Source: Enoplolaimus lenunculus (taxonomy: Eukaryota; Nematoda; Enoplea; Enoplida; Thoracostomopsidae). From it: 64,000 nucleotides of DNA. A program made the position numbers and the translations under genes. The DNA is taken from contig JASANG010002683.1 in NCBI GenBank assembly GCA_030248215.1, positions 1 through 64,000 on the forward strand, read 5' to 3'. This document shows positions 23,001-38,000 of this stretch, one piece after another (position 1 is the first letter of the stretch; each line of letters opens with the position of its first letter). The notes under the pieces were generated by a model. The model was given only the letters and a program-made list of their open reading frames with translations. It was not told the DNA's origin and searched no databases.

Positions 23001-26000
23001 GCTTGAGGACAACGACGAAGAAATATCGGTTGTTTGTGTCTGTTTATTTTGCGATCATTCGGCAAGTAGTGCAGATCTTGTGTTTCAACACATGACAGTA
23101 AGTGCATGTTTTCGTTTCGTTTCTGAACTTGTATGTGAAACATTAGTAGTACTTTTATAAATAGAGTAGGCTTATGTGAGTTCTGGTAAGTAGTGCTGTG
23201 CATGTGAAAATACTTTAAACTTCTTTGCGAAAAGGCGGTTGTTTTTAAAAAACATAACTTTTATTTTGTGTGTTACAGGAAGCGCACAAGTATGACTTCA
23301 AAAAACGTAGTCGCGATATGAATTTGAATTTTTATCAGCAAATCAAACTGATCAACTATATGCGGCGGTTTGTAAGTGAAGCCTACATCTTGACAGTTTT
23401 AGCGTTTTATTCTTCATGCGTTTATGGTTTTACGCATGTAACAGCTAGCAGCTTGTTAGCGGCCATTTTGTTTTCTAACCCCAAAACAATGGTAATCAAT
23501 ATTTGTGACAATTTCAATTGTGGTGGTATTTTTCAGTGTTGAAATAGTAACCTTAACGAAATTATTGGTGATTGATGAAAGTGTAACTGCTAACTTAAGA
23601 ACTCAATGCAATTCGGTCAGCACTCTGGAAAACGACTTAAGTCCGTGGTTATCAAAGCACGCGCAAACTATACTTCTTACAATAAAAATCATGCTATCTA
23701 CCTATAAATCTAAATAACTTAATTAAACTCAAGCCCTATGGTAAAAACAAATGCTTAAACTTTCCGATGCTTCAAAAGATCTTAGATCACGCAACAGAAC
23801 ATGACAACTATTTTCAGAACCATAAAACAAGCCATTGAGAATAAAAATTACGGCTCCCTTGGAGGGCAAAGCACCTTGAAGCTCAATCTGTGAATACTCC
23901 GTAACTCAGTAGACCGTTTAAAACACCAACACATAACTAATTGACACCTCATAATACTTGTAATCAACATCATATGAACCAACAACTTCTTGTCCGACTA
24001 GACAAATTCAGAGCTAACTGTTAAATATGATATGATAGTTAGGGGATCCTTGCCGAAAAAATTCTTGTATGCCTGCTATGATACTCCAATCGTAAAGGTA
24101 AACAAACTCCTTGGTCTGACACAAAAAATTTTCAAAGCCGGCTTTGCAATAATTATCACAGACAAATATTCACAAAATATTCCGATTCACACAAAATTTA
24201 GTCAAAAACTCCGTTTAGGCTTTACAATTATCGTATACAACGAGCTGTAACTATTCTTATCTCAATAATGCAGTTTTGCCTAAAAACCCTTAAAATGCTG
24301 TATTTTGACGAAACTCAGACTTTCAAAGCAAAAATTTAGCTAAAAAATTTAAAAAATACATAACAATGTTTCGGCTGGAAAACCTGAAATGGAAATGATT
24401 ATAACCTCATTAATTAAATTTAATAAAATTATCAAAAAAGTGGTCGGTCGTGATCGCAAAAATTTTCAAAAGACATATATCAAAATTTCCATGGCTAACA
24501 ACATGCCAATTCAGAATTTACTCCCTTTCCGAAGGTATGTAGTTTTTAATTTGAGCCTCGATATGCAACTAAAACAGCAGTTATCTGTAGACCTACAGGA
24601 AGGATTCCATGACAGTTGTTGCCGCTGTAACATTGTTTTGATATTCACTGAATAAAAATGAAGCGATCTGTATAAATTTACGCATTACACCGCGTCCGTA
24701 AAGCCAAACGGGGGTAAGACGTTACATCTCACAACAAAAAAATTGTTTTATTATAAGAGAGTTGAAGCTTTATAACAAGCCCAGGTTCTAATCAAGTGAA
24801 ATCCCTGCCTCCCCTTGTAGGATTATTTTGAACCTAAACCTGCAGTAGGTTTACCTAGCGACGGGCACGCATTGCACACATTCAACAATTCCTACACCTT
24901 GTGCGGATCTATGGGAGGAGCCAAGGCCCTTGACCAACCAACATTTTCAAAACCAAAATTTTATATTACGATTTAATAAAAACTGCATTTAACTTCACGC
25001 CTCCTTCACTCTCGGATTTTCCCCAGTTAGACGCGTATCTCACGCTCCCCTTCAGAAATTTCCGGATCCGCAACACTATTTTTACTCATCACACTACAAA
25101 AAAACTGAACCTCAAAACGCACTGTGAGAAGTTCGTGATTTGGCTAAGTCCTGTACCCTGAATCACACCTCTTATACTGTTTTTCCCGATGTACGCTTAT
25201 CGCTCCGATTTAGAAACGCGGCTGGTTAATGTTTACTATCCCTCCCCAATACCTTTATAACACCAATTACAAGTAAACACAAGTTATGCGAGTCGACCTG
25301 TAACCTGATCCGGAATCCTTAGAACCGATGGCTGAATCTGTTTAAATGCAGCCACTGGCTCAAAATTACCAAACTTACATTCCCAGAAAAACCGTGCAAT
25401 CCCAACCCCGTTAGAATTACACCCCAGTTTACCAAAATTCCGTACCGTGCACTCTAACCCCGTTAGAGATACACCAAAGTTTCCGACCAATCTAACCTCG
25501 TTATATTTGGCCCAATCCGTTGTAGAATAGTAAACCTAACCCCGTTAGATTTACTAGCCCCCAGGTTTCCGTTTCATGTCCAGTTCCCCTGTTAGCACAT
25601 ATCACCAGTATCCAATAGTGGGTAAGCCTGCGCCCTGCGCAACACAAGTAAGCACGATACACCCGGATTTCCCTCACATCCTATGCCACCGTGGCGATAC
25701 TTAAACTTAAATTCAATTCGATCCTACTTACCCAAATCTCCGCTTTCACTCCGATGCACACGTAAAATCTAAGTAAAATCAACAGTAATTCGCTCCAAAA
25801 GTTCAGAAAACTATATTCCACCCGTTCGTACTATGCAACTTCCACAATAACATGCGTACGCCAGGTGAGTTTTGAGGGGTAGTGTCATGGACACTCAAGC
25901 CAAAACCGGTTCGGCATCCTGGACACTGAAGCCAAAAAGCTTCAGTATCCTGAACGCTGAATCTTTTTTGGCTTCTGTATCCAGGATACTGAAGTTTTTG

Positions 26001-29000
26001 GCTTCAGTATGTGTGACACTGAAGCCAAAAAACTATCAGTGTCCGGGACATTGAAGCCAAAAAGCATCGGTATCCAGGATACTGAAGCTTTTTTGACTTC
26101 AGTTTCCTGGACACTGAAGCTTTTTGGCTTTAGTATCCGAGACACTGAAGCCAAAAAAGTTTCAATGTCCAGGACACTGAAGCAGAAATGCTTCAGCGTG
26201 CTAAATACTGAAGCCAGAAAAGCTTCATGTCCAGGATACTGAAGCGTTTTGGCTTCAGTGTCCCGGACAATGAAGTTTTTTGACTTCAGTATCCCAAATA
26301 CTGAAGTGTTTTCAGTGTTCTTGACACTGATTTTAAAAAATCTTGAATACGTAACGTCATACAAGGTCGGATACTGACTTAATATATTTCTGTTCCGGCC
26401 ATGCAACACACAGAAATCGAAATAGGTTGTTGTTTAGGTGTGCATGTAGGTTTTTTAGTTTTCAAATGTGCAATACGTACGAGGTGCAATCTGAAGATAT
26501 TTATATTGATATATACCTAAGTATACGTACGTATTTGCAATTAGTTATGTGGAACGTAAAAAAGGAAAAGTCAGTTACTTGCTCACGTCGCGCAGAACTT
26601 AGATTGGCTTGGCCTAAGCAAACAAGCCAAAATAGAATCTTAGTAACATCGGCTGCAGGGAACAATTGAACAGAATTGTAGATTTTCGGAATAAATATCC
26701 AGTAGGTTATAATAAAGAAACAGTTTCGTTTTTTTGCCTGGACAGGATATAAGGTTGAACCATAGTACGTATGTATATTTTTGAGTTTCTGCCTGTATGC
26801 ACTATGTGTAAGCAACTTTCTATCAAAAATTTTTCATAAACGGAGCCCATTCGTTTTCTCAATTGGAAAATCTTACTTGGGGTAGTCCTCTATTCCACTT
26901 GGGCGTTGTCAGGAATTTGTAATGATGGTATAAACTGGATAACAATCCGAACAATCCACATTTACTTATTTGGAATATGCTTTATACTATTGTTACGGCA
27001 CTGTTATATTCGGTTTTCTCAAAATCGGTTTCGATTCTAAACCTTAAATTTTTACCGAATTTTAAAACGAATTTTAACGTTTGTTACCACGCTGCTATAA
27101 CGTTGAAGTCCGGTTGAATCTTGCATCCTGCCTTGTGCATACAAGTTAAAGTCTGCAAGAGCTATTTTGGTTCATTCAATGAACATATTTGTTTGTGGAA
27201 TTAGTATCGTCTTTACTTTAAAAACAGCTAAATCTTTTTTAATCCTCTGGTTTCTTTGCGCTATATTTAAGCAGAAGCGTAGCAGAAGACTGAGATGTCA
27301 ACCCACCTTTTTTGGAAACACGGTAGCCACAAAACCCTCTTCGAGTTTTTGTAGAACTTAACCGCTTTTTCCGATATCCTGGCAACGCCAATGCATTCAT
27401 GTACTTGTTTTACGTAAGGAAATTAATGATGTGTTAGTGTAGTAATATAAATAGATATATATATAAATATATTTATATATAAATTTTTAAACGTATTGCA
27501 TATTCATAAGCAACGTCGTAATAATAAGAGGAGAGCGCTCCCTTGAATGTTAAAACAAAAGTTTGTTAAGATTTATTGTTTTACATTCGTTTGAACTTTT
27601 GCTGTTGAGGTCAATTACACGCACAGCGTCTGTTTATATAGCAGACACAATGCATTGGCTCGATATGATATAAATACATACACATCAATGTATATCGGCC
27701 GAGGGTGTAGCCAAGGGGATTGAAGGATCAAACCCCTTGTAATTTTTGTACAGGGGTTCTAGGTAATTTTTCAGTTGGTAACCGAAGGAACCATTTCAAA
27801 ACATTTTCTAGGACACGGCCCCCTTTCCAAAATAGTGGCAACACCTGTTATAGTGGCGTACTTAATGGATAGAAACTGGAAGCAATTTGTGATTTGCAAT
27901 CGAAGGCCATATTAATGAAAAGATAACAGGGGCGTACTTAGCAGTTTATTTTTGGAAGAGATAACTGCATGTAAAATTTTCATAATAGCAGAAATTAGAG
28001 AAACCTTTCTGTCTTCGTACACTGCTGAGAGCAGGCCCGTAACAATGAGGGGACAGAATGGCTCAGCCCCCTCCACTGAAAAAATTTTTCAACCTTGGTC
28101 GTTAGTCTACGAAAACTGTTGTATGCCCCGCCTAAAAAATTTTAACCCCCTGCCAATGTGAGCTGCAGACGGGTATAGCAAGAGGGTGCGTAGTGGTAAA
28201 TTTTCTCAGTGCATTCTGCAAGCACGTTTGACGGTTATAACATGACAATTCACAATAAATAATAAATTACACGCTACACATTAAATTGTTCTGACAGATT
28301 CTGCTGAAATGCAGTAAAAGCAAAAATATGCAAATATTACATTGCGAAGGGAAGGACTCCTCAAACTGCTACAAATAAATCAATTCTGGTGACAAGCGCT
28401 GTTGTAATTGGAAAGTAAGATTTTTAAAATATTAAAAAATTTCTATGTAATTCATGGAATAAGACGAAAGTTAAGTGTGTAGCGAAAAATTCGCGGCGTT
28501 GCTAGTGTTGGGCATCGGATATTTTTCATATCTGGAAATTCTTGCCTGAAATTTAATACTCGGATAATTCCGGATATCCAAAATTAAATTTTCTATTTCG
28601 GATATCCGAAACTCGATTTTGCGTTTTTTGAGTTTCCGAACCTAAATTTTTGTTTCTTAAGCACTTGTTTAACTTGTTGCTCTAAAGGAAGTACCCTAGC
28701 GCACAAGCTGGTTTTTATGAGTGTAAAATTTACAATTCTAAAAATAGTTAATGCAACTGCTTCAACAATGATGGCTATTATTCGGTTTAGAAGATTGCTA
28801 CGACTAACATATACCTGCCTTGGCCACCTAATTTGAGTTGATTTGGTTTGTCTTCGTCTGATTTAAGCCACTGCAACAGAGATTTTACCGAATGTTGCCT
28901 TCTCTCGAACTATATATACATGAGTCGCGTTGCATCTCAAGAAAGAAGCATGTTGAAATATACTTACGCTTAATCGTACACAGTACAAACATCAGCCCAT

Positions 29001-32000
29001 GTTACTTTTAGTGTTGCCCCGCTCTATCATTTCACCGCATTGCTAAAAGTAGTATTGGTCCAAGTCTTCTGGACACGCTGTACTCATAATATTGGCTTTT
29101 AATAACCTCCCCCTTACAATTTCAATTAAATTTTAATTTTTAAGACTTGAATATATACTTTCGCTTTTAGTGATTTAAAACCGAAAATGTATTTTCAACA
29201 GTTCAGAAATTATATATTTTTTATTTATTACTGTGCAAAGGCGATGCGCTAGGCTGAATTGCGTCATTTTAATTTCTTAATTACTTTTGATTAAAAACCA
29301 AGACTAAGGTCCATGATAACATCGCTGCCGTGCCAAAATCCCACCGTTCCATCGTAAGATTCTGCGGGAGCAGGCGTAAACGAGCATGCGCCTATTAAGC
29401 TTAAACCTAAACCTATGCGTAATCCTAAGTCTATGCATAAGTGCAAGTGCCATTTAAGATTTGATCTATGCTTAAACTAAAGCATACTCCTAGAGCCTAA
29501 GCCAAGCCTAAACCTAAGTCTTATCTAAACCTAAGGCTAAGCCCTAGAAATTGATTGCAATGAATACTAGTGAAAGCCCAAAATCCCACCAAAAACAAAA
29601 GCTATCAAATTTTATAACTGGAACGGCCCATGTATTGAACAGAGCCGGGTCGTTTTTCGGCGGGGCTGTAATAGAGACCGGTTAAGCTTTAGACTAACTT
29701 TATTGCTTAGGCTTAGTCTAAGGCTTAGGAATAGGCTCATCCTTATGCTTAGGCTTACGCTTAGGTTTAGGTTTAGGAATCTGCTTACACTACTGCTCCG
29801 ACCCTGTTCCATACATGGGCCTCTGAGACGGTGGGATTTTGGGACGGCACAAAAGTATACATGGGCCAAGACTATTGAGAAGTTCTTTTTCTATAAAACA
29901 AATGAAGCTGTTTATTGTGTAAAAAATACGAGGTCATTCTACCGGTAAATATCAACGTAAACTGAGGTTTTTCAATTTTGGCATGTTTGAAGAAATCAAG
30001 ATTTTAGTATGCGTAAATATAATGCGCAAAATCAACATGTATGTTTCAGAGTATATACATTTATTCATTTTCATGTGATATTTTTAATGCTGTTTATAGG
30101 AAAAGTGGACTGAGAACAGATATAAGTACCGGTGTTATGAACTTAATACAATGATATAAAACTTACAAACTCTGAAAAATTCCGATTCCGATTATACCTG
30201 CTATCGGAATCGGAATCGGAGCAAGATATAAATCAGAATTCTAATCCGAATAGTTGTCATGGATACTGAAGCTTTTCTGGCTTCAGTGTCCAAGATGCTG
30301 TAGCCAAAATGCTTCAGTATCCAGGTTACTGAAGCCAAAAAAGCTTCAGTGTCCATAACACTACCCATCAAAAGTCACCTGGTGTACGCATGTTATTGTG
30401 ATAATTGCACTAGCTCAAAATCAATAATGATTCCGGTCTCGGCTACCCCCTGTGCGTCTCGACCTAATTTGCGTACAGACCGACACCCACAATTGGGTGT
30501 CCGCCGATGCTATATTAGGTCCAGAGCCACCCATCCTGTACGCCAATACCTTGCGTCTACAACAACAACTTACAACAACAACAACAATATTAGACACCCA
30601 TATTGGGTGCTGACATAGCCTAGCTATGTCGTTAACCGCAGCACTAGCCAAGAATATATGAAGTAATATTCAATGGCCACGAAGGGCCCAGGTAAGTTTC
30701 ACATTGCGGGAACAGCCGCCATGGCATAGTTTTTAACAGTTTTACGCCTTGTAGCAACGCCTAAGCCTAACTTAAGTTCTAAGAGAGACTAGGTGGAGCC
30801 AGGGACTCCCTTAAGGTGTGGTTTAAGGTTTGGTTTTGTGTTCTAGTTTTTAGTTTGAAATAAGGTTTGAGAGTGGCAGAGTCATCTACATCCACCCTTT
30901 GGCACAGATGCCGACCCTGGCATGGAACAAAATTTTATGGCCCTATTTACTGCCTTTTTGCCGTCGCTGAAAAGCGTAAATCCACAACAATAACCACAAC
31001 ATTCATAACAATAAACAAACAACAATTTTTACTTCTTTCTTTCTTTTATTAATTTTTTATTTTATTTTAGTTCTTTTTGTCGAATAACAATAACAATGTC
31101 CATCCATACGACCCATGACAAACATTGCCAATGCGTCCCAAAACCGTCCAAATTAAACAGCGCGCCCCAGCACCCGTAACCATCACCTAATCGAACCCCA
31201 ATCATAACCCCCCAATAAAGTCAATCCAACATATCGCCCAGCGTACCAGTAATGCCCCAGCACCACGTAACACCCCCACAAATATCGCCTTAATAACCCA
31301 AATAAACGTTAATTACCAATGTCCATCAAAAATGCGTTCGCCGCGAAAGTTTCGGTGTTCCCTCGTAATACGCGTCCAACTGTTCCTGTATTGGTAAACG
31401 CTGTTCGCGTCCCAATGATTGCGACGTCCACTGGTGTTACTGTCGTTGTCGCTCCAAATGGCGACTCTCTCGAGTAGTATATTAGGGACATTATAGACAC
31501 AGCGGATTGCGGATTCTCGGATTAACCATTAGTGCACGTGCTAATTAGTGTTTACTAGATTTTGTTTTCAGGTCGTTAGTGCTAGGTTCGGTGCCTGCCT
31601 AATTAAAAATTAATAATAGGTAATTAGTGGGGTGGGTCTTGAAACATGCAGTCTAGCATAACTTTCTGTGTTTTTCTTTTCCATATTTATAATTTTGGTA
31701 GATGTTAAGTTTATATAGCTAGTGTTTTACTAAGTTCGTATGACAATGTTGTTTAGTAGAGTAATTTGAAACGTTCACTGCATGTGCTACTCATTTTAAT
31801 TAATACACTATAAGCGCACGAACGTATTTGAACACCGGTCTGTTATTATCGTTAATAAGCATACACAAACAAAAATTTAGTGTTTTATATCAATTAGTCA
31901 TTTCCAAACATCCGCCACGCTTCATGTGGGCCCACTGACTTGGCTGCTGGTAATGGCAAGCTAGGCAGTAACTCTTTTTCTTTCTTGCGTTAAGTTTTCT

Positions 32001-35000
32001 TTTCCACATTTTCTTTATTTGTTTGCGGGTTGCAACCATGTCTATTCCCGTTACTTCTTTGACTGCTTCCCAGTATTTTCTTTCCCATTGTTCATCATCA
32101 AATTCAGCTCGATTCATTACATTAAATATCTTTTTCGACAACGTATTCATACTTAATATCTTAAAATAAATAGACACGGTTTCGTTTATATTTTGTGAAT
32201 AGGTAATCTATATTTTAATCAAGTTTTATCGTTAATAACAATTGATAGTGGCAAAGCAATCGCCATGGCTATCTGCCGTTTGCCTTGTCTCCTTCAATTT
32301 ACCCTCTATTCGCTCAGATTTTCAAGTAATACGTTCACTAGTAAACGCCACAATGTTCAACTTTTATTACATCAAATCAGCAATGGTTCCGTAGATATCC
32401 CGTCCTCAAGTACAATTCTTTTTGGATAGAAATAAGTTATACTGTCTTTATCTTGTTTGTACTGCATCATATCATTGTTTTTCAGTCTGAATCCGTAGTT
32501 TGTTCCACCTCTCTTCTCTTTTGTTTTCAGTACATCCATAAACATCAGTTTTGTTATATTATTAGTTACTTTTAATAATCCTTTGCTTGATACCTTTTTA
32601 TCACCATCACTAGTCCAACCATAATACGTTTTGGAATTTAGTGCAATCATTCCGTCTCCACTCCACTCCAATTTAAAAAGACCAGGTGTCCGTTGTGAAT
32701 ATTCACTTTGTGCTATATATTGTGGAAGCTGTTCCAAAAATTTTTCACGAGTATTCAAGTCATCTATTCATGAAACTAGGTCGGCGTTGCTTGCTGCAAA
32801 GTAGAAGCTGTCAGTGTCCATTTGAATTAATTGAAAGTTCTGTTTTCCGATGAAACGTAACAGAAATAGGTAGAATTCCAGCATTCGTTGTTTGGCATAT
32901 TGGTAGACGAAAAATGGTATGATGTTGGGTAGATCGAACACTACCTGAAATAGTCAATATTAGGTATAGAACCAATGGTACATAAGATAAAAAATAAACA
33001 AGATTTACAAATTTATTTTGCATACCTACAAGTTCTTATCTTGAGTTTACCTTTTTCTTGGCCATGTGAATTTCATATATGTTGTCATCAATCTCAATCA
33101 TCTTTTTGAATAATGGCTCTTGCGTGTACTTTATTGAAGCATTTCCTGCCGCAAAAACAACTTGTTCGAATCGTGTTTTATCCATTAGCATTCTACCGTA
33201 GTAGTTATTGCCAATCAGTTTGTACATTTCGCCCTTTATTTTTTCGTTTGAATCTCTGTCGGCTCTTCTGCGTTGATCTGCTACCTAAAATACGCTAACA
33301 TTTAAAATACAAGTATAGTTCACTTTTAGTTAATTTAAAAACAAAAGCTACGCAATAAGTTGTACTTACTTCTTCTCCTAAATGCTTGAACATTGGTTGA
33401 CGTTGAAACTCGATAAACTGATGCACTCTTGTTACTTTTAGACCACAATTTGTTACAAGAAATTTAACCATGGGTGTCGAAAGCAGTATTTTATCTCCGT
33501 AGTAAGAACTGACTAAGTATCTTCGTGGTTTTTTCATCACCCCATTTTCGTCTGCATATTTACGCATGTGGTCACCGATGTCTTGCAAGCAAATTTCTTT
33601 ATTCTTAAACACAGGTGGTAGTTCTTTCCACAACTCCCTGGCTTTCATATCCCAGTATGGTACTTGTATATCAACCTCAGCTATTCCAAACACCCTATCT
33701 TCCACTATCTCATTAATCACATCTTGCATGGTCACATTATTCCTATCAGAAAAACCCGTCTTAGCGTGTAACCGAATCCACTGTTCCCACTCGTCTTCAT
33801 CATAGTTTTCACTTAAGTAGCGATCAAATTCACATTCTGTTGTTATAATCAGTTCACAATCCAAGCTTTTGAGAAACTCGTGCTTCTTTTTGGTCATTTC
33901 CTGGCGCTCATAGTAACTAGTGTCTCTGAATTTTGGATTAATACACGAGCACCCATGCCAATAACAACCATCAAATTCTATTATAATTGCTTTCTTGTTT
34001 CCGAACTTATGCACTGGAATGTACCCGTCAACAAAGTAAGTTGATGTTCCCTGTTGAATTTTTTTCTGTCCTCCGTTAAACCGTTGTTGTATTAGTAGGT
34101 CATAATTAGCAAATCGCTTAACAAGATTTCTTCGCTCATATTCCAGGTACATCAGTTCCTTGGCACAATGAGTGTAGCTTTGGGTATATACCATTTTTAT
34201 TCTACCATTATTATCAACTGTTTCATTCCATTTGCCCTCCTCGTCTGCAATGCCCTGTTCTTTGTTTGGTACATTTTCACCTTCACGCTCAGGACGCCAT
34301 ACAGCAAACAGCCCAGTTGGCATATCCTGACACAATGCCCACAAGTATAATGAGTTTGCATCGTATCCAAGAATTTTCGCTACTGGTTTGCCGCCTCGTA
34401 TTGTTGTTTTTCCGGTTTCGTGGTATCTATGAAAGACAATCGCAAGACCTCCCACTATGTTATCCTTTATTACTGTATGTCTGCTTTTCCACTTTTCATT
34501 GAACAATGTAAACAGTCCTCCGTTTGGTAACTTGTACATCATTCTACGCATTGCAACCCCTGGTATACTGACAGCCTGTTTGAACATATCTACATTCCAT
34601 TCTTTAAACTGATCAAACATTATCTGTGCAGCTTTCAGAAAAGGCACTACATCGAGATTATTGTACAATTCAAGCATATCTCGCATAGTTTGGAAACCTT
34701 CTTTTTTCCATATGCTCATTCTTCATAATTTAAAAGGTTTTTTTGCTAATTTCTGTTAGGTATGCATGCATGGCAGTTATAATTTCACCGGGCTCGCCAA
34801 TAAAACGCTTTGCACCCTCGTATTCTGGTACGTTGCTTGCAACTGATACACTTGCTGGTACTAGTTTACTTACATAATCCAGTTTAGGACCAGCCTTTAT
34901 GTTCGCTGTTACAAAACGAGCTTCAAAATCAAACGTAGCACGATAAGGATAAAAGTCGCTTGAAACAGTGAATCCTTTTTCCCGAAGCAGGTCATGTATT

Positions 35001-38000
35001 GACTTTTGCAGTCCAAACCCGCCGCCTTTATATACCAGTTCTGTTTGATTACCGCCACAATATCGCACATGCCTAATAAAGTGACCATGATGATTCCACA
35101 GTTTGCTGCACGTAGGACATTTGAAGCATTTTGCGTATTGTTCCATGTTACATATATACGAGAAGTGGTTTTGATACAAATTCAAATTTAGAGTTGTATG
35201 GTACTTATTTGATGACATGTGTACAAGGGTTGGAATGGGAGCTTTAGGTAAATGCTTTATTCCTAGTAATGGAGATGGTGACTTTCGCTTTTTATTAGGT
35301 GGGTCGTCGTCGACAGTTTCTTCTTGGTCACTATCATCCTCCACGTCATTTTCCTCAGCCATATCATCTAGAAACAAACATTTGCTAGCACATTCCTGCA
35401 TATCGGTGTCCCCTTCTTCATTTTCTGCCATTAACTCCTCTTCACTATCATCCTCCACTTCTTGTAAGGCTACTGGTATAAACTTTGGCGTGTTCTCACT
35501 TGCTTGCCTCATAAGTCTTGTCAGTAGGGTCTCTTTAACAGTTGTGTTTGATTCATCTTCATTCGTTTCGTATATAGCAATATTCACACAAAATAAGTCC
35601 TCAAGTTCATCCACTTCATCAATTCGAATGCCCTGGAAATCAAAAATGTTTTTGTGTTCACACCACTTTGTACACAACTTTTTGGTATACGTTTCGAATT
35701 CTTTGTGATCTCTCATTCTTTTACCGTGATGTAGAGAAAGACATCTGAAAAAACATAAGTCGTCGTCATATGGTCTGCTGTAGTGATCACTTTCTAACGA
35801 TATAATACTTTTGCTTAACACAATATAATCCGCTAGTGTAGGCGGTCGCCCAAACAGTGTGTATGGTTTCAGTTTATTGATAAACACAGTCATGTTTGTA
35901 ATTCTATCCACAACAAATTTTGTGTTTGGTCTCTGCTGCCTTGCCCATTCCAGTATATCCAAATCTTCTAGATCACTTATGAACGCGTCCATATCTTTTC
36001 GACTTCCTACTAGTTTGGCAAATTCAAAAATTCTTGTATTGCTGCTGCTATAGTAATATCTTATTTCATTTGTCACCATATTGCGCAAAATGAACCCAAA
36101 AGACACGTTCCATTTGGATTGCCATTTTTGAGCCTTGTAGACTACGTTTAAATAGTCGCGTATAACACTATTATCTAAACCTTCCAGTCTGCTGAAGTTG
36201 TACCTGTCTTCCCATTTACCGCGTCTGTGATAGTGTGTGCGTACATAGTGCCAATTGTTTGCAATTATCTTATCGTTACCCGAATATGACATAGAATCAT
36301 CTCTAGGTAAGGGGTCGTTGTGAAGTACCTCTTGCCGTAACGTTGGAGCTGGAAATTTCTTTTCTGGTACTGACACTTTTGTATGAACAGTTTTCATATG
36401 TCGAACCATTATGTCCTTGCGTGAAAATAACTTGTCACAAACAGGGCATTTTGTTTCCTTCGATGTGGTATGTTTTACGCGTTGATGACGAAATAAGTTG
36501 CTAATTGATGAAAATGATTTTCCACACGTTTCACAAAGCATCTCGATCTGTAACAAGCTATGTTTATGTCATTAGTTAATAACTTGCATGACGTCATTCA
36601 TTAATTATTAATTGGTCCCATTACTTAACCCACGCCAGCTCGCTTTAATTATTAATTAGCTGTAACATCTTGTACCAGCTACGACAATATGGTTTCATTA
36701 ATAGGTTCTGATATAAATGTTGCGTTGTATAATTCAACTCTTGATCAGCTTGATCAGGATCAGTGGTAGGAGGCACGTGTTGGTCGTATTACTTCATCAT
36801 ATTTTGGTAGATTACAAAATGCTCGGTCACCTAGGGTTTTGGAAAAGTTAGCGAAAGAGATTACCACTCCACGAGATCGCAGTTTTATACCGACTGCTTG
36901 TTTAGTAGGTGTTTCAGAAGAAGGAAATGCTAAGAAAGCTTATATTAACTATCAGTACGAACATTACAACAGAAAAGTTACTGTTCATAAAGCAGGCTTA
37001 TGTGTTCTCAAATCGGCTCCTTTTATGGGCACTTCTCCAGATGGTATTGTAACTTGTCCAGATTTTGGTGAACCGAAGATTCTTGAAATTAAGTGTATTT
37101 ATGACACATGTACAGTAGCACGTTCGATAGCACAAATTGCTAAAGATAGAAAATCTAATTTTTATTGTCATTTTAAGCCTGGAACGGGCGAACTGATTAG
37201 TTTAAAAAAGACACACAAGTACTAAATACTTTCAAGTTTTGGGAGAGTTAGCCATTACCGGTTTGCGAGAAGCAGATTTCGTTATCTATGCCCCACGGAC
37301 GAAAGAAATTAAAATCCTTGGTGTATCGTTTGACCAAGGCGAATGGAACAGGTTGGAGCAAAAAATTGGAGAGTTCAACACGAAATATTTGCAGGCCCCC
37401 GAACCATGCAGATCGATTAATCCCGCTATTCACTTTAATCACATTCAAGGATACCATTTTGGACCGCGCAATACTAAAAAATCAACATTTTTAATGGGCA
37501 TGTCAAAGTTAATAGAGCTAATAAATATAACTTACCGAAATTATGATCACTGGGAACAAGAAAGTGTGGTTAAGTGGGCTTTAGGTAAACGATTTGACTT
37601 TGATGTTGGCAGAGTAGCAGAAACTAGCAGGATATCAAAAAGATTAAAAATTATTTATGTTTCTACTGGTCATAAAGTTATTACTGCTTATCCATATTAA
37701 TAACTGAAACAGATCCATACTTATAAAAATGCAACGGCTCATTCAACCAAGAGATTACTACCCTGTATGCCACAAAATACTGGAACACATTAAGCATAAT
37801 TGCTATGGGTGTCGTATTGATGGTGATACCTGGGATCATTTTGGCAAGATGGGGTGTCAGTATGTTTTTGAATTTTACGCAGATATTTATATTGATACCG
37901 TCCTTCATAAAATGGGGCTTTACTGTTTTGATCGTAACACATGCATTCAAGAATTGATCACTTATTACGAATATTTTTATCATACAACTCATCGGAAAAG

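Larger units (their letters stand above)
25843..30400. mobile_element. Possible 4.6-kb element bounded by inverted 53-bp ends
   Basis: The sequence at 25843-25895 (CACAATAACATGCGTACGCC onward) recurs inverted at 30347-30400, and each copy is followed inward by the same GAAGCCAAAAAGCTTC hairpin units. They could be the ends of one element or two solo copies. No coding capacity or target duplication was recognised between them. Confidence 0.4.

Noticed and set aside
23505-23717. Frame after ZNF277 exon 12 as the last exon
   Set aside because: It has no finger cysteines; the exon at 61731 has them with the right phase and stop.
24389-24655. An 88-codon frame in intron 12
   Set aside because: AT-rich, no motif, no splice or promoter support.
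25942-26409. A 155-codon minus-strand frame and smaller plus-strand frames
   Set aside because: They are translations of the hairpin minisatellite.
30411-31472. Possible LTR of the gypsy element
   Set aside because: I could not find a matching copy near 60.4-60.8 kb, so no LTR is called.
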